Position numbers and translations under genes: made by a program | Origin: Ottowia massiliensis | GTDB taxonomy: Bacteria; Pseudomonadota; Gammaproteobacteria; Burkholderiales; Burkholderiaceae_C | Length of the DNA: 64,000 bases | Assembly (NCBI RefSeq): GCF_900240305.1 | Contig: NZ_LT964854.1 | Location: forward strand, 1,116,001-1,180,000 | Direction of reading: 5' to 3' | The notes under the pieces: model-generated | The model's database searches: none | Told to the model about the DNA's origin: nothing | The model's input: only the letters and a program-made list of their open reading frames with translations | Part shown: in pieces, positions 1 to 8,599 of the stretch | Layout: every line of letters begins with the position of its first letter | Position numbering within the stretch: position 1 is the first letter of the stretch

Positions 1-460
1 CGAAGCCATTTCCGACGAAACCCTGGAGACGCTCAGCCGCAAGCTCAACGCGCTGGAAGACGTGGTCAGCGACGATGCCGTGGGCGACGTCATGCTCGAT
101 CCGGGCGCCATCGAACTCATGCTCGGCGTGGACGCGGGCGATCTGATCGTCATCTCATCCGGCGGCTCCATGCCCAGCGCCGCCACCGTGGCCTGGGCGC
201 GCGAGCTGGAGCTGGGCGCGTGGTTTGAAATGGAGCAGGGCGGCAGCCTGGTGCGCGTGCAATACGTCTGGCGCAGCCCGCGCGGGCAGCTGCACATCTT
301 CACCGGCGGCAACAAGAACTACATGGTGCAAACCCGCCGCCTGGCCGCCTGGCTCCAGGCTGGCCTGCTGGCGCTGGTGGAAGACGAAGCCCTCACGGTG
401 CGCGCCACCCGCGACGCCCTGGCCCGGCTGGACGCCCAGCCCGCGCAGCTGCTGTCCTGA
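1..460 (+). CDS. DUF1631-type protein, C-terminal fragment
   Basis: The reading frame is open from base 2 and runs off the left edge, so only about the last 152 residues are present. The C-terminal part (WFEMEQGGSLVRVQYVWRSP, then a 'HIFTGGNKNYMVQTRR' stretch) resembles the end of DUF1631 proteins, large betaproteobacterial proteins of unknown role whose C-terminal domain has a PilZ-like beta-barrel look. A GTG at 62 is an internal codon, not the likely start. The gene ends about 65 bp before a family A repeat. Family assignment is from pattern memory; function is unknown. Confidence 0.55.
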   Translation, partial: EAISDETLETLSRKLNALEDVVSDDAVGDVMLDPGAIELMLGVDAGDLIVISSGGSMPSAATVAWARELELGAWFEMEQGGSLVRVQYVWRSPRGQLHIFTGGNKNYMVQTRRLAAWLQAGLLALVEDEALTVRATRDALARLDAQPAQLLS

Positions 461-525
461 AAAGCCGCTCGCGAATCCGCCCGCACGCGGCAAGGTCTTC
501 AACAAACCGCAGGCGCACGGCATTA

Positions 526-610
526 TTTAGCTACTCAATCAATAGCGCGACGTCCTAGTCAAAAGCGCGCAAGGCGGCATTTTCAGCCTCTGAATTTGCT
601 CCTGTTTTTG
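526..610 (+). repeat. Family A intergenic repeat, copy 1
   Basis: Matches the family pattern: GCTMCT-like left end, ATAGCGCGACGTCCTAGT core, GGCATTTT, then TTTGCTCCTGTTTTTG right end. Confidence 0.85.
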
Positions 611-866
611 CGGAGCGGGGCATCACGAAAGCTCCCGCACCGTCTCCATCAAGAGCCTGCTGCGGACTTGCCGCATCGGCGCTTCAGAACCCGCTCACAG
701 CCGTTTGCGGGAACACAAAGGCGGATCAGCCCGTCATCCCGCCTGCCCTGCCCCGCTCCAGAGACTGCCCCGTGCAGCCATCACGCACGTATTCCCGCCA
801 CAGATCGTGCTCCAACGGCCCGCTGAACCAAACAGGCCAGGATGTGCGAAGCATGCAGCGCCAAAC

Positions 867-947
867 GCTCCTTTACCAATAGCACGATGTCCTAGTAGAC
901 ATTACGCAAAGCGGCATTTTTACCCTGCCAAATTTGCTCCTCTTTCT
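867..947 (+). repeat. Family A intergenic repeat, copy 2
   Basis: GCTCCTTTA left end, ATAGCACGATGTCCTAGT core, GCGGCATTTTT, AATTTGCTCCT right end. Sits 30 bp past the purC stop. Confidence 0.85.
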
Positions 948-976
948 GACCTGCAAGCCGCTTCAGCGGCGCAGCT

Positions 977-1894
977 TCACTCGGCCAGCTCCTGCCCTGT
1001 CAGCGCCTTCAGGGCTTCGCGGTAGCGGGCGGCGGTGTTGGCGATGACTTCGGCGGGCAGCTCGGGCGCGGGGGCGTGTTTGGGCCAGGGGCGGCCATCC
1101 ACCTGGGCCGTTTCCAGCCAGTCGCGCAGATACTGCTTGTCGTAGCTGGGCGGGTTGATGCCTTCGCGGTATTCGGCGGCGGGCCAGTAGCGGGAAGAGT
1201 CGGGGGTCAGCACCTCGTCCATCAGCACAACCTGGCCGGTTTCGTCCAGGCCGAATTCAAATTTGGTGTCGGCAATGATGATGCCCTTTTGCAGCGCCAG
1301 GGCGGCCGCGCGGGTGTACAGGGCCAGCGAGAAATCGCGAATCTGCGCGGCCACGGACGGCCCGGCGATTTCCACCGTGCGCTCGTAGCTGATGTTTTCG
1401 TCATGCTCGCCCACGGCGGCCTTGGCGGCGGGGGTGTAAATGGGCCGGGGCAGTTTGCTGGCGTTTTGCAGGCCCGCCGGCAAGGGCACGCCGCATACGC
1501 TTTGGCTTTGACGGTATTCCTGCCAGCCGCTGCCCGCCAGGTAGCCGCGCACCACGGCTTCCACGGCGATGGGCCGCAAGCGCCGCACCAGCATGCTGCG
1601 GCCCCGGATTTGCTCCGCTTCGCTGGCGCTGACAACCCTGGCCGGGTCTATGCCCGTGAGATGGTTGGGGCAGATGCCCTTGAGCTGCTCAAACCACCAC
1701 TGCGCCATTTGCGTGAGCAGCCGCCCCTTGCCGGGGATGGGCTGGCCCATGATGACGTCAAAGGCGCTGATGCGGTCGCTGGCGACCATGAGGATGCGGT
1801 CATTGCCAACGGCATAGTTGTCGCGCACCTTGCCGCGCGCGATGAGCGGCAGGCTGGAAAGCTGGCTGGTGAGCAAGGCGGAAGATGAGGGCAT
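977..1894 (-). CDS. purC: Phosphoribosylaminoimidazole-succinocarboxamide synthase
   Basis: SAICAR synthase joins aspartate to CAIR with ATP in de novo purine synthesis, in the cytoplasm. The 305-residue protein shows the family hallmarks: RGKVRDNYAVGNDRILMVAS near residues 20-40 (nucleotide-binding loop), DRISAFDVIM, and a C-terminal LMDEVLTPDSSRYWPA block. Length fits the long proteobacterial/yeast-like form. It stands alone, divergent from the secreted protein at 2060 and followed by a family A repeat. Start MPSSSALL is the only sensible methionine upstream of the conserved N-terminus. Confidence 0.96.
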   Translation of the reverse strand: MPSSSALLTSQLSSLPLIARGKVRDNYAVGNDRILMVASDRISAFDVIMGQPIPGKGRLLTQMAQWWFEQLKGICPNHLTGIDPARVVSASEAEQIRGRSMLVRRLRPIAVEAVVRGYLAGSGWQEYRQSQSVCGVPLPAGLQNASKLPRPIYTPAAKAAVGEHDENISYERTVEIAGPSVAAQIRDFSLALYTRAAALALQKGIIIADTKFEFGLDETGQVVLMDEVLTPDSSRYWPAAEYREGINPPSYDKQYLRDWLETAQVDGRPWPKHAPAPELPAEVIANTAARYREALKALTGQELAE

Positions 1895-2059
1895 GGCGGC
1901 AGGCCCCGGGCAGGGCGAAAGTCAGACACAAAAAGCAAAAAAAGCATTGTGCCGCAGCACGTATGCTCCCGCGCTCATCAGTGTCTGGCACTGTTTTTTT
2001 GCTAGCGCCCGCCCGCAGCCAGATGGCGGGAGGGCCGATCATTCAGGAGGTTTTGAGCC

Positions 2060-2545
2060 ATGCCAATCCGCCACATCGGAGCTGCCGCGCTGCTGCTGGG
2101 CGCTCTCGGCGCCGCCACAGCCCAGGCCGTTTCACCCCAAGCCACGTCAGAAGGTAACAGTGACATGAAAACGTCTTCCGCCGCCACCGCCGCCGCGCCT
2201 TTGCGCACCCTGGGCGAATACACCGATCCGCGCGGCATTCGCCGCCTCTACCTGCTGGTTTCGCCCAACTTGAGCGACGCGCAGATCATGACGCTGGCGC
2301 AGGCCGTTCACGCCAAGGAGAAAAACGCCTGGCTGTGGCTGCTGGACAGCGACGAAAAAGCCGCCCAGATGATGGAGGCGCTGCCGCGCACGGCCCAGGG
2401 CGACATGGCGGGCTACCCGGGCGCCTGGGTGCAGGCGCACACCGTCGCCCACTCGCAGCAGGAGCTGCTGCCCAAAGGAGCCGGCAAGCGCTGGGCCTTG
2501 TACAAGGGGCCGTACACCGGCACGCTGCTGGGCGAGCTGCCCTGA
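2060..2545 (+). CDS. Secreted protein of unknown function
   Basis: 161 residues. The first about 22 form a signal peptide (MPIRHIGAAALLLGALGAAT-AQA). A strong AGGAGG lies 10 bases before the ATG, so expression is likely. The mature part contains YTDPRGIRRLYLLVSPNLSD and a compact globular-looking segment ending YKGPYTGTLLGELP. I recognise no family. It is divergently transcribed from purC and followed by a 360-bp gene-free spacer. Probably periplasmic; function unknown. Confidence 0.75.
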   Translation: MPIRHIGAAALLLGALGAATAQAVSPQATSEGNSDMKTSSAATAAAPLRTLGEYTDPRGIRRLYLLVSPNLSDAQIMTLAQAVHAKEKNAWLWLLDSDEKAAQMMEALPRTAQGDMAGYPGAWVQAHTVAHSQQELLPKGAGKRWALYKGPYTGTLLGELP

Positions 2546-2911
2546 GGGCCTGTACGCAGTCCATCCCGCAGGCGCAAAAACGCGCGGATCCGGGCGAGGC
2601 CGGAGCAGCCTTGGGCATTGCAAATGCCTCGCCGGACGCGCAAGCAAGCGAGCAACAATCCCGCCTGTGCAGCCCATCCCAATCCACTCTTTGCTCCTTG
2701 CGCTCTGGCCGTGGAAAGCGGAAAGAGCCAGCCAGAGTGGACGGGCGAAGAGGCACATTTTTGCTACTCTATTTGTAGCTATAGGTCCTAGTGAAAACTG
2801 CGGGGGACGGCGTTTTCACCTGTTTTGATCCGCTCCTGTTTTTGGTGTTTTCCGGCTGGCTGCGCGGCGGCTCGTGAGTGGTTTCTTGCGGCGGTGGCTG
2901 CATTTCACTCT
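2546..2911. other. Intergenic region with hairpin-rich sequence and a family A repeat
   Basis: No gene seen. 2593-2600 (GGCGAGGC) pairs with 2626-2633 (GCCTCGCC), enclosing a second palindrome GGCATT-GCA-AATGCC at 2614-2628, so two hairpins compete. A near-identical GGCATTTGCAATGCC occurs inside the family C element near 59983. A family A repeat is at 2761-2845. Confidence 0.6.
2761..2845 (+). repeat. Family A intergenic repeat, copy 3
   Basis: TTGCTACTCT left end, TAGGTCCTAGTGAAAACTG core, CCGCTCCTGTTTTTGG right end. 66 bp past the cyclase stop. Confidence 0.82.
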
Positions 2912-5080
2912 TCACACTTGGCAGCGCTCTGCCGCAGGCGGGTTTTCCGCCAGCCGGGCTTGCAGGCGGCTGGCGTAGATGGCGTAAGGCTCGAAGTCGG
3001 GGCGGATGGCGCGCAGGGCGTACAGCTTTTGCGCGAAGGGGCGCAGGCGGCTGGCCTGCCAGTCGTCGAGCGCCTGTTGCCACAGGGCCAGCTCCTGCGC
3101 GAGCAGCGCGGCGACGGGGCCTGCGGGCGCTCGCGGGGTGTGGATGGTGACTTCTTCCTGGCGGCCGCGCACGGAGATGCGGTCCAGCCGCTGCCAGACG
3201 GCTACGTCTTCCGCCTGCGCGCGCGTGGCGTCGCCTGCCAGGATGGTGACGCCCCAGGTGCGCGTCTGCGCTTCCAGCCGGGCGGCCAGATTGACGGCGT
3301 CGCCCACGGCGGTGTAGGCGCGGCGCACGTTGGAGCCCATGTCGCCCACGGAGGCCACGCCGGTGTTGATGCCGATGCCCACGCCCAGCGCGGGCAGGCC
3401 CATGCAGACGCGCTCGGCGTTGATTTCATGCATGGCCTTGTGCATGGCCAGCGCGGCGGCCACGGCGCGGGCGGCGTGGTTGCTGCTGCGCAGGGGCGCG
3501 CCCCAGAAGGCCATGACGCAGTCGCCCATGTATTTGTCGATGGTGCCTTCGTGCTCGCGGATGACTTGCGTCAGGCGCGTGAAGATGCGGTTGAGCAGGG
3601 CCTGCAATTGCAGCGGCGCCATCGTCTCCGACAGGCTGGTGAAGCCGCGCATGTCGCAGAACATGACGGTGATTTCCCGCGCCTCGGCCCGCATGGTGTA
3701 CAGCTCCGGCTGGCTGGCCATGCGTTGCACCAGCTCAGGCGGCACATAGGTGCCAAAGAGGTCAATCAGGCGGCGGCGGGCGCGGCTTTCGATGAAGTAG
3801 CCATAGCCCAGATTGAGCATGAGCAGCGCCATCACCACGAACAGTTGCGCGGCCAGCGGCAGGGCCAGCCCTTGGGCGGCGTAGAGCCAGAAGTTGAGCG
3901 CGGCCAGCGCCGCCGCCAGCCCCAGGCCCAGCGCCAGCGCGCCTGCCACGCCCAGGGCGGGCAGCAGCAGCGCCAGCAGCAGGCCGCTGGCCAGCAGCAA
4001 GGCGGCGTCCAGCACGGGGGCGTAGCCGGGGTGGGCGGGCACGCGGCCATCGAGCATGCCGGAGATGAGGTTGGCGTGCACTTCCACGCCGGGATAGACG
4101 GCGCTGACGGGCGTGGCGCGCAAGTCCATCAGGCCCGGCGCCGTAAAGCCCAGCAAAACGATGCGGCCTGCCAGCGCGCCTTCGGGCAGGCTGCCGCGCA
4201 GCACGTCCGCCGCCGGGTAGTAGCGAAAAGACCCGCCCCGCGCTCCGCCCGGGCCGCGATAGGGCGCCAGCGCCGCGCCGCTGGCCGTGAGCGGCACTTG
4301 CAACGCCTGCCCCGGCCCGCCTCTTGTGTGCGGCAGCCGCAGGCCTTGCAACAGGGGCGGCTCGCCCGCCCACTGAAGCGCTGGCGCGGGCAAGGCCCGC
4401 GAAGACGCCTGGGCCACGCCGCCATACAGGTACTGGCGCACCACGGCCAGCGCGAGCGATTCACGCCAGCCGCCATCGACGGCGGCGACCAGCGGCACGG
4501 AGCGCACGATGCCGTCGCTATCGACCAGTGCGTTGAAAAAGCCTTGCGGCGCGGCGCTGGCCAGCTTGGCGATGCTGGCTCCGTAGCCATCCCATAGCAT
4601 GAGGGCGGGCGTGTCCTGCGCCGCCAGCAGCGGCGCGATGGGCGCAGGCAGCGCGCCGCTGCGGTGGCCCTGGCGGTCACTGGTGAGGTAGTAGCCCAGC
4701 ACGGCGGGCCGGCCTTGCAAGGCGGCGGCAAAGCGCGCGTCGCTTTCTTCGCTGCCGCGCCCGGCTTCGGCAAACACGGCGTCAAAGCCGATGACGCTGG
4801 CGCGCTGGCGGCGCAGCACTTCTTCCACCAGCTCTGCCATGCGCTCGCGCGGCCAGGGCCACTGGCCGAGTTCGGCCAGGCTGGCTTCGTCCACATCCAC
4901 GATGACCACGCGTTCGTCCAGCGTGGCGGGCATGAACAGGCGCAGCCGCGCGTCATACAGCCGCTGGTCGGCCAGCGTCAGCAGGTCCGATTCATGAACG
5001 CCCAGCGCGTGCAGCAGGGACAGCGCGAGAACGGCCAGCGCCAAGGCCATGCGCCAGAAGCGGTGGAAGGGCAGGCGCAT
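2912..5080 (-). CDS. CHASE2-domain class III adenylate/guanylate cyclase
   Basis: 722 residues. Order: N-terminal TM (about 8-27), a CHASE2 extracytoplasmic sensor domain (about 30-340, with FDAVFAE and GRIVLLGFTAPGLMD), three closely spaced TM helices (about 350-430), then a class III nucleotidyl cyclase domain (about 460-640). Metal-binding aspartates are visible in MFCDMRGFTSLSE and in KYMGDCVMAFWGAP; the GIGINTG and TAVGDAVNLAARLE signatures are intact. It should make cAMP (or cGMP) in response to a periplasmic signal. Substrate cannot be told from these motifs alone. It is flanked by family A repeats on both sides and lies beside FHA and PP2C genes. Confidence 0.92.
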   Translation of the reverse strand: MRLPFHRFWRMALALAVLALSLLHALGVHESDLLTLADQRLYDARLRLFMPATLDERVVIVDVDEASLAELGQWPWPRERMAELVEEVLRRQRASVIGFDAVFAEAGRGSEESDARFAAALQGRPAVLGYYLTSDRQGHRSGALPAPIAPLLAAQDTPALMLWDGYGASIAKLASAAPQGFFNALVDSDGIVRSVPLVAAVDGGWRESLALAVVRQYLYGGVAQASSRALPAPALQWAGEPPLLQGLRLPHTRGGPGQALQVPLTASGAALAPYRGPGGARGGSFRYYPAADVLRGSLPEGALAGRIVLLGFTAPGLMDLRATPVSAVYPGVEVHANLISGMLDGRVPAHPGYAPVLDAALLLASGLLLALLLPALGVAGALALGLGLAAALAALNFWLYAAQGLALPLAAQLFVVMALLMLNLGYGYFIESRARRRLIDLFGTYVPPELVQRMASQPELYTMRAEAREITVMFCDMRGFTSLSETMAPLQLQALLNRIFTRLTQVIREHEGTIDKYMGDCVMAFWGAPLRSSNHAARAVAAALAMHKAMHEINAERVCMGLPALGVGIGINTGVASVGDMGSNVRRAYTAVGDAVNLAARLEAQTRTWGVTILAGDATRAQAEDVAVWQRLDRISVRGRQEEVTIHTPRAPAGPVAALLAQELALWQQALDDWQASRLRPFAQKLYALRAIRPDFEPYAIYASRLQARLAENPPAAERCQV

Positions 5081-5153
5081 GGAGCAAGGCTTTCAGCAGC
5101 GAAGCGAAGGCTGCGGCGCGCTGGCGAGCAGGCGGCGGGCAGACACGAAATTC

Positions 5154-5235
5154 GCTCCTTTATCAATAGCAATAGGTCTTAGTGGAATGAGCGCTGATGC
5201 CATTTTTGATGCCGCTGATTTCGCTCTTCTTTTTG
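5154..5235 (+). repeat. Family A intergenic repeat, copy 4
   Basis: GCTCCTTTATCAATAGCAAT left end, GGTCTTAGTGG core (one base off CCTAG), ATTTCGCTCTTCTTTTTG right end. Lies between the FHA gene stop and the cyclase start. Confidence 0.82.
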
Positions 5236-5309
5236 AATATCTGCACGCTGGCAACCCGCACCCGCCCGTTCTTGGAGAGGCTGCCGCAACGGGTGAAGCG
5301 GCGGCAGAC

Positions 5310-6005
5310 TCAACCGTCAATGAACTCCATGCGGATGCCCGCCAGCTCAATGCGGTCATGGTTGCGCAGCATGATGGGGCCGTCATCCAGCGCCACGCCA
5401 TTGACGGTGGGCACGTATGCGCCTTCCATCAGCGCCAGCTCGAAGCCTTGCGGCTTGCGCGTGATGGAGGCAACTGAAACGCCCGGCTTGCCGATGGTGG
5501 TGACTTCCTTGGTGAGCAGCAGCTCGCGCCCCGTGGCCGAGCCGTTGAGCACGCGCACGCGCGGCCCCGCTTTCTTGGGCGCGGCCGGGCGCGAGTCCTG
5601 AAAGCCCGTGGCGGCAAAGGCCGATGCCGCGCCAGCCGCCTGCTGGGCTGGCGCTGCGGGTGAAGACGCCGGCTTGGCAGGCGGCGTCTGGGGCATGGAC
5701 GGCGTGGCCCGGGCGGAGCCGGTGGCGTGGTAATCAATCTTGTAGCGGCCCACCTCGATGCGATCGCGATCGGCCAGCTTCTGGCTTGTGATGCGCGCGC
5801 CATTGACATAGGTGCCGTTGGTGCTGTGGCAGTCTTGCAGGATGACGTCGCCGTTTTGCATGAGGATGACGGCGTGCTCGCCGCTGACGGCAAGGTGGTC
5901 AATCACGATGTCGTTGTAGGGCCTGCGGCCCAAGGTGGTCCGGTCTTTGGTCAGCTGCGCTTCCTTGACCACCACTCCGTCCACCGAAATCACCAGCTTT
6001 GGCAT
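5310..6005 (-). CDS. Double FHA-domain protein
   Basis: 231 residues with two forkhead-associated phosphopeptide-binding domains. The first (about 20-90) keeps the phosphothreonine-binding residues: LGRRPYNDIVI, then SGEHAV and HSTNGTYVNG. A Pro/Ala-rich linker (about 98-150) leads to a second, degenerate domain (about 155-231) that lacks the usual R, S-x-x-H and N-G pattern except TVNGVALDDG. It lies 62 bp upstream in the same direction as the PP2C gene's stop, suggesting that they read phospho-signals together. No Ser/Thr kinase is adjacent. Confidence 0.88.
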   Translation of the reverse strand: MPKLVISVDGVVVKEAQLTKDRTTLGRRPYNDIVIDHLAVSGEHAVILMQNGDVILQDCHSTNGTYVNGARITSQKLADRDRIEVGRYKIDYHATGSARATPSMPQTPPAKPASSPAAPAQQAAGAASAFAATGFQDSRPAAPKKAGPRVRVLNGSATGRELLLTKEVTTIGKPGVSVASITRKPQGFELALMEGAYVPTVNGVALDDGPIMLRNHDRIELAGIRMEFIDG

Positions 6006-6067
6006 GTATCTTTCTCCTCTGAGGCCCGCTCACGCACGCATGGACTCGCCCTGTTTGGTGCGGATCG

Positions 6068-6877
6068 TCATTTTCGTTGCAATTTTGAAAGAAATCCTGT
6101 TTTTTTTGCCGGCCCGGTAAAGCGGCACAACGCCACTGAAACGTTGTCGCGCCCGCCGTTGGCGTTGGCCTCGTCCACCAGGGCGCGCGCCGCTTCGTGC
6201 AGCTCGGCCGACTGGGCCAGCAGGCTGGCCAGGCGGCTGTCGTCCACCATGTCGGTCAGGCCATCGGAGCACAGCAAGATGACGTCGCCCGTGCGTGCGC
6301 GCATTTCGCTGACGTCCAGCTGCACCCAGTCTTCCACGCCCAGCGCGCGCGTGACAAAACCGCGAAAGCCCGATTCCGCTGCTTCTTCGGGCGTCATCAG
6401 GCCGGCATCCATGCGCTCTTGCAGCAGGGAATGGTCGCGCGTGATGCGCGTGAGTTCGCCGCTGCGCCACAGGTAGGCGCGCGAGTCGCCCACGTGGCCT
6501 ACGTGCACACAGTCGCCGTGGCATACGGCCATGACCAGCGTGGTGCCCATGCCCAGGCATTCGGCCCGCGTGTGGGCAGCTTCGAAGATGGCGTGATTGG
6601 CGCTGGCCACGCTGGCATGCATGGCGCGGGCGATGTCTTCTGGCGCGATTTCGCCGCAGCTTTCGGCCAGCCACTGCGCCAGGGCGCTGGCCACCAGCTC
6701 GGTCGCCAGGGCGCTGGCCACTTCGCCTGCGTTGTAGCCGCCCATGCCGTCGGCCAGCACGGCCACGCCCTGCTCGGGGTGGATGACGATGGCGTCTTCA
6801 TTGTTTTGCCGCACGCGCCCCACGTCGGTGAGAGTGGCGTAGCGCCACAGCGGGCCTGTGCTGGCTTCACTGGGCAT
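6068..6877 (-). CDS. PP2C-family serine/threonine phosphatase
   Basis: 269 residues, the usual size for bacterial Stp/PrpC phosphatases. Metal-binding motifs are present: VRQNNEDAIVI, VLADGMGGYNAGEVAS, LLCSDGLTDMV and GGRDNVSVAL. It dephosphorylates Ser/Thr residues in the cytoplasm using Mn/Mg. Its start (6877) overlaps the end of the terC-like gene (6867) by 11 bp, so the two are translationally linked; the FHA gene follows. Start MPSEASTG leads directly into the conserved core. Confidence 0.93.
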   Translation of the reverse strand: MPSEASTGPLWRYATLTDVGRVRQNNEDAIVIHPEQGVAVLADGMGGYNAGEVASALATELVASALAQWLAESCGEIAPEDIARAMHASVASANHAIFEAAHTRAECLGMGTTLVMAVCHGDCVHVGHVGDSRAYLWRSGELTRITRDHSLLQERMDAGLMTPEEAAESGFRGFVTRALGVEDWVQLDVSEMRARTGDVILLCSDGLTDMVDDSRLASLLAQSAELHEAARALVDEANANGGRDNVSVALCRFTGPAKKTGFLSKLQRK

Positions 6878-7586
6878 GGCAAGCCGCCTTTTTGCCCCTG
6901 GCGCGCCGCGCCTTCAGCGCCTGGCCAATGGCCAGCACCAGCAGGGCGCCCGCCGCGCCCAGGGCGTAATGCCAGGACTGTTCCTGCGGAATGAGGTCTT
7001 TCAGCATGGGGTCGGTCTGGAACATGCCGCCCGCAATCCAGCCCAGCAGCATGCCGCCCAGCAAGATGATGACGGGGAAGCGGTCCATGAGCTTGAGAAC
7101 GATCTGGCTGCCCCAGACGATGATGGGAATGCTGACGACGAGGCCGAGAATGACCAGCGCCATCTGGTGCTGCTCGCCCGCATTTTGCGCCGCTCCGGCA
7201 ATGGCGATGACGTTGTCGATGCTCATGACCAGATCGGCCACGATCACGGTTTTGACGGCGCTCCAGAGCTTGTCGCTGGCCTGGATGTTGCCGTGCGCGT
7301 CTTCGTCGTGCGGCGTGATGAGCTTCACGCCAATCCATATCAGCAAAGCAGCGCCGGCTATTTTGAGAAAAGGCACTTTCAGCAGCGAGATGGCAAAGGC
7401 AATGAGCGCCACACGCAGCAAAATGGCGCCCGCCGTGCCCCAGAGAATGCCCTTGAGCCGCTGGTTTTCAGGCAATTGGCGGCAGGCCAGCGCAATGACG
7501 ACGGCGTTGTCCCCGCCCAGCAGGATGTCGATCAGGATGATCTGGCCCACGGCCACCCAGAAATGGGCTGTCAGGAACTCTTCCAC
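6867..7586 (-). CDS. TerC/YjbE-family integral membrane protein
   Basis: 239 residues with about seven TM helices. TerC signatures: DILLGGDNAVVIALACRQL and a second acidic pair in VMSIDNVIAIAG, the conserved metal-site aspartates of the family. Members have been linked to metal (manganese) export or metallation of secreted proteins; the exact role here is inferred. The sucD terminator lies just upstream; no yybP-ykoY manganese riboswitch was recognised in the 100-bp leader. Confidence 0.9.
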   Translation of the reverse strand: MEEFLTAHFWVAVGQIILIDILLGGDNAVVIALACRQLPENQRLKGILWGTAGAILLRVALIAFAISLLKVPFLKIAGAALLIWIGVKLITPHDEDAHGNIQASDKLWSAVKTVIVADLVMSIDNVIAIAGAAQNAGEQHQMALVILGLVVSIPIIVWGSQIVLKLMDRFPVIILLGGMLLGWIAGGMFQTDPMLKDLIPQEQSWHYALGAAGALLVLAIGQALKARRARGKKAACHAQ

Positions 7587-7612
7587 GGTCGCGCGTCTTT
7601 CTCAAGTGCATG

Positions 7613-7647
7613 AAAAAGCCGGATTATCCCGAAGGAGAATCCGGCTT
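7613..7647 (-). terminator. Rho-independent terminator of sucCD
   Basis: AGCCGGAT (7617-7624) pairs with ATCCGGCT (7639-7646). Read on the minus strand the stem is followed by five T. Lies 40 bp after the sucD stop. Confidence 0.85.
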
Positions 7648-7686
7648 GCCGGTCTGGCTGGCGGCGCCCTTCATGGGGCGCGCGCT

Positions 7687-8580
7687 TCAGAGCAGGCTTT
7701 TGAGCAGCTTGCCCATTTCAGACGGGTTGCGCGTGACCTTGAAGCCGCACTCTTCCAGAATGGCGAGCTTGGCGTTGGCCGTGTCAGCGCCGCCGGAAAT
7801 CAGCGCGCCGGCATGCCCCATGCGCTTGCCCGCAGGCGCGGTGACGCCAGCAATGAAGCCCACCACGGGCTTTTTCATGTGCTGCTTGCACCAGCGGGCG
7901 GCATCGGCTTCGTCGGGGCCGCCGATTTCGCCGATCATGATGACGGCGTCGGTGTCCGGGTCGTCATTGAAGGCCTTCATCACGTCAATGTGCTTGAGGC
8001 CGTTGATCGGGTCGCCGCCAATGCCCACGGCGGAAGACTGGCCAATGCCCAGCTCGGTGAGCTGCGCCACGGCCTCATAGGTCAGTGTGCCGGAGCGGCT
8101 GACAACGCCGACGCGGCCTTTTTTGTGAATGTGGCCGGGCATGATGCCGATCTTGATTTCTTCCGGCGTGATGATGCCGGGGCAGTTGGGGCCGAGCAGC
8201 AGCGTTTTCTTGCCGCCGGCGGCTTCCTTGGCGCGCATCTTGCTGCGCACTTCCAGCATGTCTTTGACGGGAATGCCTTCGGTGATGCAGATGACGAAGT
8301 CCAGATCGGCCTCCACGGCTTCCCAGATGGCGGCGGCAGCGCCTGCGGGCGGCACGTAGATCACGCTCACGGTGGCGCCGGTTTGCTGGGCGGCTTCCTT
8401 GACGGTGGCGTAGATGGGCACGTCAAAAATCTTTTCGCCGGCTTTTTTCGGGTTCACGCCCGCCACGAAGCAGTGCTTGCCATTGGCGTATTCAATGCAC
8501 TTTTCCGTGTGGAACTGCCCGGTCTTGCCGGTAATGCCCTGGGTGATGACTTTGGTGTCTTTATTGACGTAAATCGACAT
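7687..8580 (-). CDS. sucD: Succinyl-CoA synthetase alpha subunit
   Basis: 297 residues from MSIYVNKDTKVITQGITGKT. With SucC it converts succinyl-CoA to succinate with ATP/GTP formation in the TCA cycle. The CoA-binding Rossmann fold is N-terminal (about 5-125). The phosphohistidine region includes GHAGALISGG near the C-terminus. A longer frame extends upstream of the chosen start, but it runs back through sucC in another phase. Gap to sucC is 19 bp; terminator follows. Confidence 0.97.
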   Translation of the reverse strand: MSIYVNKDTKVITQGITGKTGQFHTEKCIEYANGKHCFVAGVNPKKAGEKIFDVPIYATVKEAAQQTGATVSVIYVPPAGAAAAIWEAVEADLDFVICITEGIPVKDMLEVRSKMRAKEAAGGKKTLLLGPNCPGIITPEEIKIGIMPGHIHKKGRVGVVSRSGTLTYEAVAQLTELGIGQSSAVGIGGDPINGLKHIDVMKAFNDDPDTDAVIMIGEIGGPDEADAARWCKQHMKKPVVGFIAGVTAPAGKRMGHAGALISGGADTANAKLAILEECGFKVTRNPSEMGKLLKSLL

Positions 8581-8599
8581 GTGTGGCTCCGGGGCTGGT

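Larger units (their letters stand above)
461..976. other. Intergenic region with two family A repeats
   Basis: No supportable gene. Two family A elements in the same orientation lie at 526-610 and 867-947. The GC-rich sequence between them (611-866) has short open frames with no ribosome site or recognisable protein. The second copy lies just past the purC stop codon, the first just past the DUF1631-type stop. Confidence 0.7.

Noticed and set aside
2825..4597. 590-codon plus-strand open frame opposite the cyclase gene
   Set aside because: Low-complexity Arg/Gly/His/Ala translation, antisense to a clearly conserved gene; a high-GC shadow.
7587..7686. Manganese (yybP-ykoY) riboswitch before the terC-like gene
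   Set aside because: The 100-bp leader contains the sucD terminator and lacks the conserved riboswitch loops.
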